From: Rodentibacter caecimuris
GTDB taxonomy: Bacteria; Pseudomonadota; Gammaproteobacteria; Enterobacterales; Pasteurellaceae
Length of the DNA stretch: 64,000 nucleotides
NCBI RefSeq assembly: GCF_001019715.1
Contig: NZ_BBXJ01000001.1
Span: 2,232,001 to 2,296,000, forward strand
Direction of reading: 5' to 3'
A model generated the notes under the pieces. That model searched no databases. It worked only from the letters and a program-made list of their open reading frames with translations, and was not told the origin of the DNA. Both the position numbers and the translations under genes were made by a program. This document shows positions 9,554-20,405 of the stretch, piece after piece. Position 1 is the first letter of the stretch; every line of letters begins with the position of its first letter.

Positions 9554-10501
9554 ATGATCAATGCTTTTACTATCAACGATTCCCGTTTATTTCGGATCGA
9601 TGAAGATCAAACGGATCTCAACAGCGCAATCTGGCTTGATTTGCTTGAACCTACCGGCGAAGAGCGTGAAATGCTACAAGAAAGCTTAGGGCAAAGCCTT
9701 GCCTCTTTCCTTGAATTAGAAGATATTGAAGCGTCCGCCCGTTTCTTTGAAGACGAAGACGGCTTACACTTACACTCATTCTTTTACTGTGAAGATGAAA
9801 ATAACTATGCGGATCTTGCCAGTGTAGCATTTACCATCCGCGATGGTCGCTTATTTACCTTACGGGATCGGGAACTGCCCGCATTTCGTTTATATCGTAT
9901 GCGATCCCGTAGTCAGCGCTTACTGGAATTTAACGCTTATGAAGTGTTGCTCGATTTATTTGAAACCAAAATCGAACAACTTGCCGATGTCATCGAAAAT
10001 GTTTATGCTGACCTAGAAGAATTAAGTCGAGTGATTTTAAACGGAACCCAAGGTGAGGCGTTTGATGAAGCCTTAAATACGCTCACCGAACAGGAAGATA
10101 CCAGCTCTAAAGTGCGTCTATGCTTGATGGATACCCAACGCGCACTCGGTTTTTTGGTACGCAAAACCCGTTTGCCGGCAAACCAGCTGGAACAGGCTCG
10201 AGAAATCCTACGAGATATTGAATCCCTACAACCGCACAACGAATCACTGTTCCAAAAAGTGAACTTTCTCATGCAAGCGGCAATGGGTTACATCAATATT
10301 GAGCAGAACAAAATTATGAAATTTTTCTCGGTAGTATCCGTTATGTTCCTACCGGCAACACTAGTCGCATCCACTTACGGAATGAACTTTGAATTTATGC
10401 CGGAGCTCCATTTCAAATACGGTTACCCCATGGCTATCGGCTTAATGATCGCTGCAGCACTCACACCATACATTTATTTCAAACGAAAAGGATGGCTATA
10501 A
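9554..10501 (+). CDS. corA: Magnesium/cobalt transporter CorA
   Basis: CorA is a pentameric inner-membrane Mg2+ channel that also passes Co2+ and Ni2+. The 315-residue protein has the long cytoplasmic alpha/beta domain, then two C-terminal membrane helices. The first ends in the family signature YGMN ([13 protein letters not shown]), which forms the selectivity filter, and the second is [23 protein letters not shown]. Length is normal. The start is fixed by AAGGAG eight bases upstream. The stop codon overlaps the ATG of the yggT-like gene by one base, so the two are translationally coupled. Confidence 0.97.
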   Translation: MINAFTINDSRLFRIDEDQTDLNSAIWLDLLEPTGEEREMLQESLGQSLASFLELEDIEASARFFEDEDGLHLHSFFYCEDENNYADLASVAFTIRDGRLFTLRDRELPAFRLYRMRSRSQRLLEFNAYEVLLDLFETKIEQLADVIENVYADLEELSRVILNGTQGEAFDEALNTLTEQEDTSSKVRLCLMDTQRALGFLVRKTRLPANQLEQAREILRDIESLQPHNESLFQKVNFLMQAAMGYINIEQNKIMKFFSVVSVMFLPATLVASTYGMNFEFMPELHFKYGYPMAIGLMIAAALTPYIYFKRKGWL

Positions 10502-11046
10502 TGGAATTATCACAAACCGCATTATTTGTCGGCTCAATCATCAACCTTTATGCACTGGTGTTGGTTTTACGCATTTGGCTACAATTGGCGAAAGTGGATT
10601 ACTACAATCCTCTTTCACAATTTATAGTAAAAATTACAGAACCGCTACTTAAACCCATTCGTAAAATGATGCCGATCATCAAAAATATGGATACTTCAGC
10701 CGTCCTGCTGATCTTTATCCTCGGCGCATTAAAATCCTTACTTTACTTTGGATTGGCGATTGATGTGATGGTAATTTTAGGCCTATTAAGCATTTTAAAA
10801 GCAATTGGAATGACCATTTTCTATGTGCTATTTATCGGTGCGATTTCAAGTTGGTTTAATCGTGGCAACAATCCGATATTCTACGCATTCTATCAACTGT
10901 CGGAGCCGTTATTACGCCCTGTTAGAAAAATTTTGCCGACTATCGGCGTGATTGATTTTTCACCCATGGTCATTGTGTTTATCTTATTATTTATCAATAA
11001 CTTTATGATTGATATGCTACAAGGGCTTTGGGTGATTGCAGGATAA
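10501..11046 (+). CDS. YggT family membrane protein
   Basis: This 181-residue protein starts at [16 protein letters not shown], overlapping the corA stop by one base. It is highly hydrophobic and contains two copies of the YggT domain: each has a long helix, then a PLL(K/R)PIRK(M/I)(M/L)P motif (PLLKPIRKMMPIIKNMD at about 55 and PLLRPVRKILPTIGVID at about 139). YggT proteins are linked to osmotic shock tolerance and, in plants and cyanobacteria, to thylakoid organisation. The molecular role here is unknown. The yggT-yggU order is seen in many proteobacteria. Confidence 0.9.
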   Translation: MELSQTALFVGSIINLYALVLVLRIWLQLAKVDYYNPLSQFIVKITEPLLKPIRKMMPIIKNMDTSAVLLIFILGALKSLLYFGLAIDVMVILGLLSILKAIGMTIFYVLFIGAISSWFNRGNNPIFYAFYQLSEPLLRPVRKILPTIGVIDFSPMVIVFILLFINNFMIDMLQGLWVIAG

Positions 11047-11071
11047 GTGCGGTCATAAAATACCTGTTCTC

Positions 11072-11096
11072 AGCCACGTTCTACGTGGCTTTTCTT
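11072..11096 (+). terminator. Terminator after yggT
   Basis: A perfect 8-bp stem AGCCACGT/ACGTGGCT (11072-11079 with 11083-11090) with a TCT loop is followed by TTTCTTT. It sits between yggT and yggU and may end or attenuate the corA-yggT transcript. Confidence 0.75.
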
Positions 11097-11110
11097 TACG
11101 AGATTGATAT

Positions 11111-11407
11111 ATGTCAGCAATCGAAAAAATGCCCGACGGCATTCGCTTGAAGATTTTTTTACAACCCAAAGCCAGCAAAGATCAAATTGTTGGAATACAT
11201 AATGAAGAACTCAAAATCACCATTACCGCGCCTCCCATAGAAGGGCAAGCAAACGCACATTTATTGAAATTCTTAAGCAAAATTTTCAAAGTACCGAAAA
11301 GCAGTATCCTGTTGGAAAAAGGCGAATTAAATCGTCATAAACAAATTTGGATTCCAGCCCCTAAATTAATCCCGAAAGAAATCGAAAGACGCTTATTTGA
11401 TAATTAA
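11111..11407 (+). CDS. YggU / DUF167 family protein
   Basis: The 98-residue protein shows the DUF167 pattern: GIRLKIFLQPKASKDQIVGIHNEELKITITAPPIEGQANAHLLKFLSKIFKVPKSSILLEKGELNRHKQIWI. The PP-(V/I)-(D/E)GxANxxL and G-x-x-(S/N)RxK-type blocks are the family hallmarks. Function is unknown. The ribosome site is weak. The last 15 bases overlap the 3' end of the convergent DUF4062 gene, which suggests that gene was inserted right at this end. Confidence 0.9.
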   Translation: MSAIEKMPDGIRLKIFLQPKASKDQIVGIHNEELKITITAPPIEGQANAHLLKFLSKIFKVPKSSILLEKGELNRHKQIWIPAPKLIPKEIERRLFDN

Positions 11408-12721
11408 TGGAAATGATAACTCTACACCATCTTTATACTGCTCACATATAATATAGGCAACTACAACATAATTACCTTTTTCTAAAGGAACAATAAATAA
11501 ATCTCTATCAATTTTAGTTGTTAAAGTTTGTAATAAACTATCAACTTTTATTACAACTACATTATTATCTTTTAGATAGAGATCTTTTCTATAAGATCTG
11601 TTCAAATTTTCTAATTTTAATGGAGGTAGTATAGATGGAGAGGCTACCACTCTACCTAAGTTACTATATTGGTTAATTAATTTAGTTACAGGATCAGTCG
11701 CTTCTCGTTTCTTTTTCTCTGCTGACAAAAGAATATCAGATGGTCTAGGATCTTTAATAAATTCTAGAGATGGCTCTTCTCCTTTAAAGAACAATTTTAT
11801 TTCTTTTGGGAAAGATAACTCTATATGTATATCTGTCGCCTTTACCTGTCCCATATTAGATATAGAGAAAAATAGTGGAAACTTATTCTTACTTATCAGC
11901 TCATTTCTTATTTGTGCTTTGTTATAATTATAAATCTCCTCTTCTGATGGTATATTACTATTATACTGTTCTATATCACCATCCGTAATAAACTCTAATA
12001 AATCAGGTTCTATACTTTCTCTTTTTAACATTTTAGGAACACTAATAGTTCCTTCAAATCTATCAGGATAAGAAAGCTCTAGTGAATCACCACCATTTAG
12101 CTGAATATTAATATTAGGAATATCGTTATCTCTTTCTAACTCTAATAATTTATTTTTTAATTCATTATTTTCCTTACTTAATCGGGCCAATTCATTAACA
12201 ACCTCAGGAGATATTGAATTACTCCCCCTAATCCATCCAATTTGTGGTTTATTTAAAAATGATTTAAATAGTGCAGTTGGAACTTTAGAAATCAAGTCAT
12301 TAGAATCAGTCCAAAACTGGCACATTCTAGTTTTTGCCTTATCAACAAATTTATCTAACTTATCAGCTTTATCTTTATCATTTTCTCTCTCATGAGGTTT
12401 TAATGCTACATTACGATCCTGAATAAATGCTAAAACAGGAATATCTTTAGAAACAGCATAATCATATTCTTTTTCTGTGTAACTGATTCCATCTTTAGGC
12501 TCAATACTCCCGTACCTATGCCCAATTATTACAACATAATAATCACTTGAATCTATCGTTCTTTTTATTATCTCCCATTGCTGAGAATCTTCAGCACTGA
12601 ACATCTCCATACCAGCTGGAAACTGTTCCATTGAAAGAATACTATTTATAACCTTATTTCTGACCTCAATAAGATCTGTATATGTAGAACTTACAAACAC
12701 CTGGTATTTTTTATTGTCCAT
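11393..12721 (-). CDS. DUF4062 domain protein, probable accessory or defence-type gene
   Basis: The 442-residue protein begins KKYQVFVSSTYTDLIEVRN and continues with FPAGMEMFSAEDSQQWEIIKRTIDSSDYYVVIIGHRYGSI and GISYTEKEYDYAVSKDIPVLAF (residues ~1-100). This is the DUF4062 domain, a TIR-like alpha/beta fold found at the N-terminus of many NTPase-linked and suspected immune proteins. A short coiled coil follows (ELARLSKENNELKNKLLELERD, ~175-200), then a ~240-residue, probably beta-rich C-terminal part that I do not recognise. It has no membrane segment. The gene is AT-richer than its neighbours, uses many AGA and ATA codons and has no uptake signal, so I infer horizontal acquisition between yggU and leuS. 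A role in phage defence is speculation. Confidence 0.8.
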   Translation of the reverse strand: MDNKKYQVFVSSTYTDLIEVRNKVINSILSMEQFPAGMEMFSAEDSQQWEIIKRTIDSSDYYVVIIGHRYGSIEPKDGISYTEKEYDYAVSKDIPVLAFIQDRNVALKPHERENDKDKADKLDKFVDKAKTRMCQFWTDSNDLISKVPTALFKSFLNKPQIGWIRGSNSISPEVVNELARLSKENNELKNKLLELERDNDIPNINIQLNGGDSLELSYPDRFEGTISVPKMLKRESIEPDLLEFITDGDIEQYNSNIPSEEEIYNYNKAQIRNELISKNKFPLFFSISNMGQVKATDIHIELSFPKEIKLFFKGEEPSLEFIKDPRPSDILLSAEKKKREATDPVTKLINQYSNLGRVVASPSILPPLKLENLNRSYRKDLYLKDNNVVVIKVDSLLQTLTTKIDRDLFIVPLEKGNYVVVAYIICEQYKDGVELSFPLIIK

Positions 12722-12942
12722 GGTTTACCCAATGCTGTACATGTAGTCAATTTAATACTATAACAATTTTAGTAGATATGATTAAGCTATCACTTAATCC
12801 CCTATGCGAAATACACTCTATACGATAGGGGAGATTTTAACTACTACTGCCCTACCAATTTATAGCGTTTTACGATATTCTATGAATCAATTTTCTCATG
12901 TAAAAATCCCGCCAGAGTGCGGTCAAAATTTAAGGTGATTTT
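12722..12942. other. Gap between the DUF4062 gene and leuS
   Basis: This stretch of ~220 bases is divergent promoter space. It holds an 8-bp stem (TCCCCTAT near 12798 with ATAGGGGA near 12825) around an 18-base loop, followed by a short T-run, and a near-match uptake signal (GAGTGCGGT) at about 12916. The leuS ribosome site AAGGTGA is clear. I see no gene or repeat that marks an insertion boundary. Confidence 0.35.
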
Positions 12943-15531
12943 ATGCAAGAACAATATCGTCCCGATATGATTGAACCTAAGGTTCAACAATATTGGGCAG
13001 AAAATAAAGTCTTTAAAGCGGTTAAAGATGTAAGTAAAGAGAAATATTATTGTCTTTCTATGTTCCCATATCCGTCCGGTCGTCTGCATATGGGGCACGT
13101 GCGTAACTATACGATTGGTGATGTGGTTTCACGTTATCAACGTATGAACGGTAAAAATGTGTTACAACCGATTGGTTGGGATGCCTTTGGTTTGCCTGCT
13201 GAAGGAGCGGCGATTAAACACAAAACCGCACCGGCAAAATGGACATACGAAAACATTGAATATATGAAGAATCAGCTCAAAATATTGGGCTTTGGTTATG
13301 ATTGGGATCGTGAAATTGCGACCTGTAAACCTGAATATTACAAATGGGAACAATGGTTTTTTACCGAGCTTTACAAAAAAGGCTTGGTGTATAAAAAAAC
13401 CTCAACCGTAAACTGGTGTCCGAATGATGAAACGGTACTTGCCAACGAGCAAGTGCATGACGGTTGCTGTTGGCGTTGCGATACACCTGTGGAACAAAAA
13501 GAAATCCCACAATGGTTTATTAAAATCACTGATTATGCCGAACAGTTATTAGGCGGGTTGGATAATCTTCCGCAATGGCCGGATATGGTGAAGACCATGC
13601 AACGAAACTGGATCGGTCGTTCAGAAGGGGTTGAGATTACCTTTGATGTAGCAGAAACCAACAAAAAATTAGCGGTTTACACCACCCGCCCCGATACGTT
13701 CTATGGGGTGAGCTATTTAGGTATTGCCGCCGCTCACCCATTAGCAAGCCTTGCAGCACAAAATAATCCCGAACTGGCCGCATTCATTCAAGAAGCGAAA
13801 AATGCGAAAGTTGCCGAAGCCGATCTTGCCACCATGGAGAAAAAAGGCATGGCGACAGGTTTGTTTGCGATTCACCCGTTAACCGGTGAAAAATTGCCGA
13901 TCTGGGTGGCGAACTTCGTATTAATGCACTATGGTACAGGTGCGGTCATGGCAGTGCCTGCTCACGACCAACGCGACTATGAGTTCGCTCAAAAATACGC
14001 TTTACCGTTAAAACAAGTTATCGCACCACTTGCCGGTCAAGAAATTAATTTAAGTAAAGAAGCGTTCACCGAGCACGGAGTTTTAGTCAATTCGGCAGAA
14101 TTTGACGGATTAGATTTCGACGGGGCATTCAACGGCATTGCAGACAAACTTGAAAAACTAGGCATGGGTAAACGCCAAGTAAACTATCGCTTGCGTGACT
14201 GGGGGGTATCCCGCCAACGTTATTGGGGTGCACCAATTCCAATGCTTACTCTTGAAAACGGTGATGTAGTGCCCGCACCGCTGGAAGATTTACCGATTAT
14301 TCTCCCGGAAGATGTGGTGATGGACGGTGTGAAAAGCCCGATTAAAGCGGATCCAAACTGGGCGAAAACTACCTTTAACGGTACACCGGCGTTAAAAGAA
14401 ACGGATACTTTCGATACGTTTATGGAGTCTTCTTGGTATTACGCGCGCTACACCTCACCAACATTTGCAGAAGCCATGTTAGATAAAGAGGAAGCTAATT
14501 ACTGGTTACCGGTGGATCAATATATCGGCGGTATCGAACACGCTACAATGCACTTGTTATACTTCCGCTTCTTCCACAAACTCTTGCATGATGCCGGGTT
14601 TGTAACCAGCGATGAACCGGCAACCAAATTATTATGTCAAGGTATGGTACTTGCCGATGCTTTCTATTACACCAGTCCGACTAATGAACGTATCTGGGTC
14701 AGCCCAACGCAAGTTACCCTTGAACGTGACGAGAAAGGCCGTATTATTAAGGCGACTGATCCTGAGGGGCGCGAACTTGTACATTCCGGTATGACCAAAA
14801 TGTCGAAATCGAAAAATAACGGTATCGATCCGCAAGAAATGGTGGAAAAATACGGTGCGGATACGGTTCGTTTGTTTATGATGTTTGCTTCCCCTGCGGA
14901 TATGACCCTTGAATGGCAAGAATCGGGCGTGGAAGGGGCGAAACGTTTTTTAGGTCGTGTGTGGAACTTGGTGTATCAATACCAACAAAACCCTGCAAAA
15001 ACGGCATTAGATGTCACCGCACTTTCAGCGGATCAAAAAGCCCTTCGCCGTGAAGTGCATAAAACTATAGCAAAAGTGAGTGACGATATTGGCCGCCGCC
15101 AAACTTTCAATACTGCGATTGCGGCAATTATGGAGTTGATGAACAAACTCACTAAAGCGCCATTAGAAACCGAGCAAGATCTTGCGGTAATGGCGGAAGC
15201 ATTAAGTGCGGTAGTACGTATGCTTTATCCGATTACCCCACATATTTGTTTCGAGTTATGGCATGCCTTGGGCAATAAAAACAATATCGATACGGCTGAA
15301 TGGGTGAAAGCCGATGAAGCGGCAATGGTGGAAGATGAAAAACTCATTGTTGTACAAGTAAACGGTAAAGTACGTGGAAAAGTTACCGTCGCCTCAAATG
15401 CCGATGAAGAAACAGTAAAAACTACTGCTTTTGCCGATGAAAATGTGAAGAAATTCATTGATGGTCAGCAAATCGTGAAAGTAATTTACGTGCCGGGTAA
15501 ATTGTTAAATGTTGTGGTGAAACCACAATAA
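12943..15531 (+). CDS. leuS: Leucyl-tRNA synthetase
   Basis: LeuRS charges tRNA-Leu and edits mischarged products. The 862-residue class I enzyme has the HIGH-type motif in [19 protein letters not shown], the zinc-binding CXXC-type region ([26 protein letters not shown]), the editing domain with [12 protein letters not shown] and the DQRDYEFA segment, and the KMSKS loop in [24 protein letters not shown]. The C-terminal domain ends [17 protein letters not shown]. Length is normal for bacteria. It heads leuS-lptE-holA, an order shared with E. coli. Confidence 0.99.
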   Translation: MQEQYRPDMIEPKVQQYWAENKVFKAVKDVSKEKYYCLSMFPYPSGRLHMGHVRNYTIGDVVSRYQRMNGKNVLQPIGWDAFGLPAEGAAIKHKTAPAKWTYENIEYMKNQLKILGFGYDWDREIATCKPEYYKWEQWFFTELYKKGLVYKKTSTVNWCPNDETVLANEQVHDGCCWRCDTPVEQKEIPQWFIKITDYAEQLLGGLDNLPQWPDMVKTMQRNWIGRSEGVEITFDVAETNKKLAVYTTRPDTFYGVSYLGIAAAHPLASLAAQNNPELAAFIQEAKNAKVAEADLATMEKKGMATGLFAIHPLTGEKLPIWVANFVLMHYGTGAVMAVPAHDQRDYEFAQKYALPLKQVIAPLAGQEINLSKEAFTEHGVLVNSAEFDGLDFDGAFNGIADKLEKLGMGKRQVNYRLRDWGVSRQRYWGAPIPMLTLENGDVVPAPLEDLPIILPEDVVMDGVKSPIKADPNWAKTTFNGTPALKETDTFDTFMESSWYYARYTSPTFAEAMLDKEEANYWLPVDQYIGGIEHATMHLLYFRFFHKLLHDAGFVTSDEPATKLLCQGMVLADAFYYTSPTNERIWVSPTQVTLERDEKGRIIKATDPEGRELVHSGMTKMSKSKNNGIDPQEMVEKYGADTVRLFMMFASPADMTLEWQESGVEGAKRFLGRVWNLVYQYQQNPAKTALDVTALSADQKALRREVHKTIAKVSDDIGRRQTFNTAIAAIMELMNKLTKAPLETEQDLAVMAEALSAVVRMLYPITPHICFELWHALGNKNNIDTAEWVKADEAAMVEDEKLIVVQVNGKVRGKVTVASNADEETVKTTAFADENVKKFIDGQQIVKVIYVPGKLLNVVVKPQ

Positions 15532-15542
15532 TCCATAGAAAT

Positions 15543-15577
15543 AACCGCACTTTGGTAATAATAAGTGCGGTTGATTT
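15543..15577 (+). terminator. Uptake-signal dyad between leuS and lptE
   Basis: AACCGCACTT (15543-15552) and AAGTGCGGTT (15563-15572) form a perfect 10-bp stem with a 10-base loop, followed by GATTTTA. It may attenuate read-through from leuS into lptE-holA; the T-run is weak. Confidence 0.5.
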
Positions 15578-15591
15578 TATAGGTAATTTTT

Positions 15592-16095
15592 ATGATTAAA
15601 TTAACGAAAAAACTCTTTCTAATCACAACCGCGATCGTACTTTCAGCCTGCGGATGGCATCTGCAAAATGGGGCATTAATTCCACAAGAATTGCAAACGC
15701 TAACCTTTGAAAGTGCAGATCCTTATAGTGAGATGTCAATGGCAATGCGCCGCCAATTACAAATCAATAATGTCAATCTTGTTAAACCGACACAAAATAT
15801 ACCGGTTCTACGCATCAATAAACAAACCAGCGATAATCAGGTTGCTTCTATTTTTAAACGTGGTCGTGAAGCAGAAAAAGTCTTAATGTTGGAAGTAGAA
15901 GCCAGCGTACGTTTAGCCAATGGTGAAACCTATCCAATCAGTGCAAAAGTAAACCGCACTTTCTTTGATAACTCACGGGCGGCACTGGCAAAAGCGGCGG
16001 AACGTGATGTGATTTGGAATGATATGCGCGATCAAGCTGCCCGTCAGCTCATCACCAAAATGGTTGCATTACAGCACCAAGTAAAAGGTAAGTAA
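15592..16095 (+). CDS. lptE: LPS assembly lipoprotein LptE
   Basis: LptE plugs the LptD barrel and completes LPS delivery to the outer membrane. The 167-residue protein has a lipoprotein signal ending [15 protein letters not shown]. The CGWHL/CGFHL pattern just after the lipidated cysteine is typical of LptE. Other family traits are [53 protein letters not shown] and the closing [12 protein letters not shown] helix. Position between leuS and holA supports the call. Its stop overlaps the holA start by one base. Confidence 0.95.
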   Translation: MIKLTKKLFLITTAIVLSACGWHLQNGALIPQELQTLTFESADPYSEMSMAMRRQLQINNVNLVKPTQNIPVLRINKQTSDNQVASIFKRGREAEKVLMLEVEASVRLANGETYPISAKVNRTFFDNSRAALAKAAERDVIWNDMRDQAARQLITKMVALQHQVKGK

Positions 16096-17129
16096 TGAAC
16101 CGTCTTTTTCCTGAGCAACTCGCCCATCAGCTTAGCCAACGTCTAACCAAAGTTTATTTATTGGTCGGGCAGGATCCGCTATTACTCAGCGAAAGTGAAG
16201 ATTCGATTTATCAAACAGCCGTTCAGCAAGGCTTTGATGAAAAAAATACGGTACAAGTTGATAACCAAACCGATTGGAGTGAGCTTATTGAAGCCAACCA
16301 ATCAATGGGCTTGTTTTTTAATAAGCAAATGCTGGTTCTCAATTTACCGGAAAATTTAACCGCCCCTTTGCAGAAAAATCTACAAGCATTCATTGGTTCA
16401 TTAACTGAAGATAGTTTACTTGTTCTCAGCATAGCAAAACTTTCCAAAACCATGGAGAAACAGGCTTGGTTTTTAGCCGTTAATCAATATGAACCGAATT
16501 CAATATTGATTAACTGCCAAACGCCAACAATCGAAAATCTTCCCCGTTGGGTGAAAAATCGGGTTCAAATGATGGGATTAGAAGCCGACAGTGAGGCTAT
16601 TCAACAGCTTTGTTATAGTTATGAAAATAATCTACTTGCACTAAAACAAACGTTACAGCTTCTGGATTTACTTCATCCTGATCGCAAACTTAATTACAAT
16701 CGAGTCATTGAGGTTGTGGAACAGTCTTCTATATTTACACCTTTCCAATGGATTGACGCGCTTCTTGCCGGTAAAGTAAATCGAGCCAAACGAATTTTAG
16801 GCGGTTTACAAGCAGAGGACATTCAACCAATTATTTTACTTCGCACTTTACAACGTGAACTATTAATGCTACTTGAGCTTACAAAACCTCAACAACCCAC
16901 TCGTATAAGCGAGGCGTTACCACTTCAACAAATTAAGCAGGAATTTGATCGCCTTAAAATTTGGCAAAATCGTCGACCGCTCTTTTTAACTGCGGTACAG
17001 CGATTAACCTATAAAAAACTGTATGAGATTATCCAAGAATTAGCCGATATTGAACGCCTTGCCAAACAAGAATTTAGCGATAATGTATGGGAAAAATTAG
17101 CGGATTTATCCGTTAGAATTTGCTCGTAG
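16095..17129 (+). CDS. holA: DNA polymerase III delta subunit
   Basis: HolA is the subunit of the clamp loader that opens the beta clamp. The 344-residue protein starts [34 protein letters not shown], where YLLVGQDPLLLSE is the family signature. It continues with an AAA+-like N-domain, the NLPRWVKNRVQMMGLEADSEA helix and the C-terminal collar domain (IFTPFQWIDALLAGKVNRAKRILGGLQAEDIQPIILLRTLQRELL). The start overlaps lptE by one base. The 3' end overlaps the convergent mutT by 17 bases. Confidence 0.97.
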   Translation: MNRLFPEQLAHQLSQRLTKVYLLVGQDPLLLSESEDSIYQTAVQQGFDEKNTVQVDNQTDWSELIEANQSMGLFFNKQMLVLNLPENLTAPLQKNLQAFIGSLTEDSLLVLSIAKLSKTMEKQAWFLAVNQYEPNSILINCQTPTIENLPRWVKNRVQMMGLEADSEAIQQLCYSYENNLLALKQTLQLLDLLHPDRKLNYNRVIEVVEQSSIFTPFQWIDALLAGKVNRAKRILGGLQAEDIQPIILLRTLQRELLMLLELTKPQQPTRISEALPLQQIKQEFDRLKIWQNRRPLFLTAVQRLTYKKLYEIIQELADIERLAKQEFSDNVWEKLADLSVRICS

Positions 17130-17532
17130 ATAAATCGCTTTCGGCAATTAAACGTTGAATTAACTTTGCATTCGCCGGTGGAAATAATCCCGCATCCAGC
17201 GAGTGTTGTTCAATCCAACAGCCCTCTTGCCCCTCACGCCCAAAAGGTTCACCAATCCATTCCTCCACAACATAAAAAAAGAACGAAATAATCTTAGCGG
17301 GATATTCAAACTGAAATCTTTCATACAGTTCGGCATTTAATACCACGATCCCGATTTCTTCCTCTAATTCGCGTTTTAAAGCCTGTTCCGGCGTTTCACC
17401 GGCATCCACTTTACCACCCGGAAATTCGAGAGATTGTGCAAAATCTTGTCCTTCCAAGCGTTGAGTTAAATAAATCTGTCCGAATTCATTACGAATAATG
17501 CCGGCGGCAACTTGTATTACAGGTTTTTCCAT
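17113..17532 (-). CDS. mutT: 8-oxo-dGTP diphosphatase MutT
   Basis: MutT removes oxidised guanine nucleotides from the pool. The 139-residue NUDIX protein has the complete box GGKVDAGETPEQALKRELEEEIGI (residues ~40-63, consensus GX5EX7REUXEEXGU), preceded by AAGIIRNEFGQIYLTQRLEGQDFAQSLEFPG. The GKVDAGET spelling and its place downstream of secA, as in E. coli secM-secA-mutT, support the MutT assignment. A terminator dyad separates it from secA, so it may rely partly on read-through or its own promoter. Confidence 0.95.
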   Translation of the reverse strand: MEKPVIQVAAGIIRNEFGQIYLTQRLEGQDFAQSLEFPGGKVDAGETPEQALKRELEEEIGIVVLNAELYERFQFEYPAKIISFFFYVVEEWIGEPFGREGQEGCWIEQHSLDAGLFPPANAKLIQRLIAESDLSTSKF

Positions 17533-17553
17533 TTTGTCAGATCCAAGTATGAA

Positions 17554-17582
17554 AAAAGTGCGGTCAAAACAACCGCACTTTT
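17554..17582 (-). terminator. Uptake-signal terminator between secA and mutT
   Basis: AAAAGTGCGGT (17554-17564) and ACCGCACTTTT (17572-17582) form an 11-bp stem. On the minus strand the stem is followed by a T-run, so it can end the secM-secA transcript before mutT. Confidence 0.75.
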
Positions 17583-17593
17583 AGTGAGCGTCA

Positions 17594-20287
17594 TTAGTTA
17601 TATTTAGCACGATTGCCATGGCAATGCTTATATTTTTTTCCGGAACCGCAAGGGCAAGGCTCATTTCGTCCTACGTGGCGATCAGAATAATCCTCCTGTT
17701 GTGCCGAACGATTCTCATCCACCGGTTTATGGCTCTGAGTTTCACGTGCCGCCATTTCTTGACGCAAACGCTCGGCATCTTCAACTTCCTCTTGAGTACG
17801 AACACGCACACGTGTGAGCGTGGTGATAACCTGATGTTTTAAAGAATCCAGCATTTCCGTAAACATACGGAAAGATTCTTTTTTGTACTCTTGTTTCGGA
17901 TCTTTTTGCGCATAACCGCGTAAATGAATTCCTTGACGAAGATAATCCATTGCAGCCAAATGCTCTTTCCAAAGTTCATCCAAGGTTTGTAACATCACGC
18001 CTTTTTCAAAATGGCGCATGGTTTCTTCACCGGCAAGCGCTTCTTTTTCTTTGTATTCCTCTTCTGCAATTTCTACAATGCGTTCCCGCAAGTTTTCTTC
18101 GTGCAGATTATTGTCTTCTTCCAACCACTTCTCAATCGGTAATTGCATACCGAATTCTTGTACAAGGCGTTCTTCAAGCCCTTTAATATCCCATTGTTCT
18201 TCCAAAGATTGCGGCGGAATATATTGATCAATCACATTATTGAATACGTCATGGCGAATCGCTTTGATGGTGTCTGAAATATCATCATTATCCAACAGGT
18301 GATTACGTTGCTCATAAATGGCATGACGTTGGTCATTTGCCACATCATCATATTCAAGTAAATTTTTACGACCGTCAAAGTGGAAGGCTTCCACCTTCGC
18401 TTGTGCAGAGGCAATCACTTTCGCCAACATTTTGGATTCCATCGCTTCACCCGGTACAGTGAAGGCTTTACGCATTAAGTTGAGCTTGCCTTCATTGAGG
18501 TAAATGCGCATTAATCCGTCCTCTAAAGAAAGATAGAAACGGGAAGAGCCCGGGTCGCCTTGACGACCGGAACGACCGCGCAACTGGTTGTCAATACGGC
18601 GTGACTCGTGACGTTCCGTACCGATAATATGTAATCCTCCGGCTTTCATCACGATATCGTGATTTTTATCCCACTCCGCTTTTAAAACATCGAGTTGTTC
18701 TTGAGTCGGGTTATCTAATTTAGCCGCCTGTGCTTTCCAGTTACCGCCGAGAATAATATCCGTACCGCGTCCCGCCATATTGGTTGCAATAGTAACCGCC
18801 CCCGGATAACCTGCTTCCGCCACAATTTCCGCTTCCTGTTGATGGAATTTCGCGTTTAGTACATTGTGTTTAATTCCCGCTTTATCTAAGGCTTTTGATA
18901 ATTCTTCGGATTTTTCAACGGAAATCGTCCCCACCAATACAGGCTGTTGGCGTGCGACACAATCTTTAATATCCTCAATGATCGCATTAAATTTGTATTC
19001 TTCATTTTCAAACATTAAATCTGTGCGATCATCACGAATCATTGGACGATTTGTTGGGATCACGACGGTTTCCAAACCATAAATTTGTTGAAACTCAAAG
19101 GCTTCGGTATCCGCCGTACCAGTCATACCGGCCAGTTTTTCATACAGGCGGAAATAGTTTTGGTAAGAAATAGAGGCGACGGTTTGGTTTTCGCTCTTAA
19201 TATCCACCCCTTCTTTGGCTTCAATTGCTTGGTGTAACCCGTCCGACCAACGGCGACCGGCCATAGTACGACCGGTATGTTCATCCACGATCACAATTTC
19301 GCCGTCTTTTACAATATAATCTACATCACGTTCAAACAAAGTATGCGCGCGTAATGCCGCCATTACGTGATGTAACAAAACAATGCGCCCCGGTGAATAC
19401 AGTGAATCACCCTCCGGCATTAAGCCTTGATCTATCAACCAATTTTCGACTTTTTCCTGCCCGCGTTCGGTTAAATGCGCCTGTTTCGATTTAAGATCTA
19501 AGGTAAAATCGCCTTCACCTTGGTATTCTTCGGTGTCTTCTTTTTCTTGTTTAATCAAACTCGGAATTAATTTATTAACGGCGATATAAAGATCCGAACT
19601 ATCTTCCGCCTGACCGGAAATAATCAACGGCGTACGAGCTTCATCAATTAAAATGGAATCCACTTCATCCACTAACGCATAACCTAAGGTACGTTGGAAA
19701 CGTTCTTCTTTTGAATGGGCTAAATTATCGCGTAAATAGTCAAAACCAAGTTCACTGTTCGTGGCGTAAGTAATATCCGCAGTGTAAGCGGCACGTTTTG
19801 CTTCCGGTGGTAAACCTGGAATATTTACCCCGACACTCATCCCCAAAAATTCAAATAACGGTCGGTTGGTTTCCGCATCTCGACGTGCTAAGTAATCATT
19901 TACGGTCACGACATGCACCCCTTTGCCTTCTAGCGCGATAAGATAACAAGGCAAGGTAGCAGTCAAGGTTTTCCCTTCCCCGGTACGCATCTCTGCAATA
20001 CAACGGTTCGTTAATACCATACCGCCGATAAGCTGCACATCAAAGTGACGCATTCCCAGCACACGTTTACTCGCCTCACGCACTGTGGCAAAGGCTTCCG
20101 GTAAAATATCTTGTAGGGTTTCACCAGCATTTAAACGCTCACGAAATTCATCGGTTTTAGCACGAAGTTGTTCATCGTTTAACGCTTCAAATTCCGGTTC
20201 TAATTTATTAATTTTGATAACTTGTTTTTTAAGTTTACGTAAGATACGGTCATTACGACTGCCAAAGATTTTTGTTAAAATACTCAT
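17594..20287 (-). CDS. secA: Preprotein translocase ATPase SecA
   Basis: SecA drives post-translational export through SecYEG. The 897-residue protein has the Walker A region [14 protein letters not shown], the DEAD-type [20 protein letters not shown], the second nucleotide domain with [16 protein letters not shown] and [23 protein letters not shown], the helical wing and scaffold domains, and a C-terminal zinc finger with the pattern [14 protein letters not shown] that binds SecB. The start [14 protein letters not shown] fits the family. The ribosome site is weak (AAAGA), which agrees with control by the upstream secM gene and the hairpins in between. Confidence 0.99.
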   Translation of the reverse strand: MSILTKIFGSRNDRILRKLKKQVIKINKLEPEFEALNDEQLRAKTDEFRERLNAGETLQDILPEAFATVREASKRVLGMRHFDVQLIGGMVLTNRCIAEMRTGEGKTLTATLPCYLIALEGKGVHVVTVNDYLARRDAETNRPLFEFLGMSVGVNIPGLPPEAKRAAYTADITYATNSELGFDYLRDNLAHSKEERFQRTLGYALVDEVDSILIDEARTPLIISGQAEDSSDLYIAVNKLIPSLIKQEKEDTEEYQGEGDFTLDLKSKQAHLTERGQEKVENWLIDQGLMPEGDSLYSPGRIVLLHHVMAALRAHTLFERDVDYIVKDGEIVIVDEHTGRTMAGRRWSDGLHQAIEAKEGVDIKSENQTVASISYQNYFRLYEKLAGMTGTADTEAFEFQQIYGLETVVIPTNRPMIRDDRTDLMFENEEYKFNAIIEDIKDCVARQQPVLVGTISVEKSEELSKALDKAGIKHNVLNAKFHQQEAEIVAEAGYPGAVTIATNMAGRGTDIILGGNWKAQAAKLDNPTQEQLDVLKAEWDKNHDIVMKAGGLHIIGTERHESRRIDNQLRGRSGRQGDPGSSRFYLSLEDGLMRIYLNEGKLNLMRKAFTVPGEAMESKMLAKVIASAQAKVEAFHFDGRKNLLEYDDVANDQRHAIYEQRNHLLDNDDISDTIKAIRHDVFNNVIDQYIPPQSLEEQWDIKGLEERLVQEFGMQLPIEKWLEEDNNLHEENLRERIVEIAEEEYKEKEALAGEETMRHFEKGVMLQTLDELWKEHLAAMDYLRQGIHLRGYAQKDPKQEYKKESFRMFTEMLDSLKHQVITTLTRVRVRTQEEVEDAERLRQEMAARETQSHKPVDENRSAQQEDYSDRHVGRNEPCPCGSGKKYKHCHGNRAKYN

Positions 20288-20328
20288 AATTTTTCTTTAA
20301 AAATAATAGGTTAAAATAATCAACGGAT

Positions 20329-20390
20329 GAAATTTTCAAATTTCGTACATCACAACGATCCGGTATGAATTTTTCAAATTCATCGGGATC
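20329..20390 (-). promoter_or_regulatory. secM-secA intergenic hairpins
   Basis: Between the secM stop and the secA start two stems can form. The larger (20357-20390) pairs GATCC with GGATC and an inner ATGAATTT (20365-20372) with AAATTCAT (20376-20383). The smaller (20329-20344) pairs GAAATTT with AAATTTC and lies nearer secA. The two share near-identical loop strands, so alternative pairings are possible. In E. coli a stem in this gap hides the secA ribosome site until SecM stalls; I infer the same logic here. Confidence 0.6.
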
Positions 20391-20405
20391 ATAAAAAATC
20401 AGAAA

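Noticed and set aside
12798-12832. 8-bp stem upstream of leuS as a tRNA-sensing (T-box) leader
   Set aside because: There is no T-box sequence or specifier loop, and gammaproteobacterial leuS is not known to use one. The stem may be a plain dyad.
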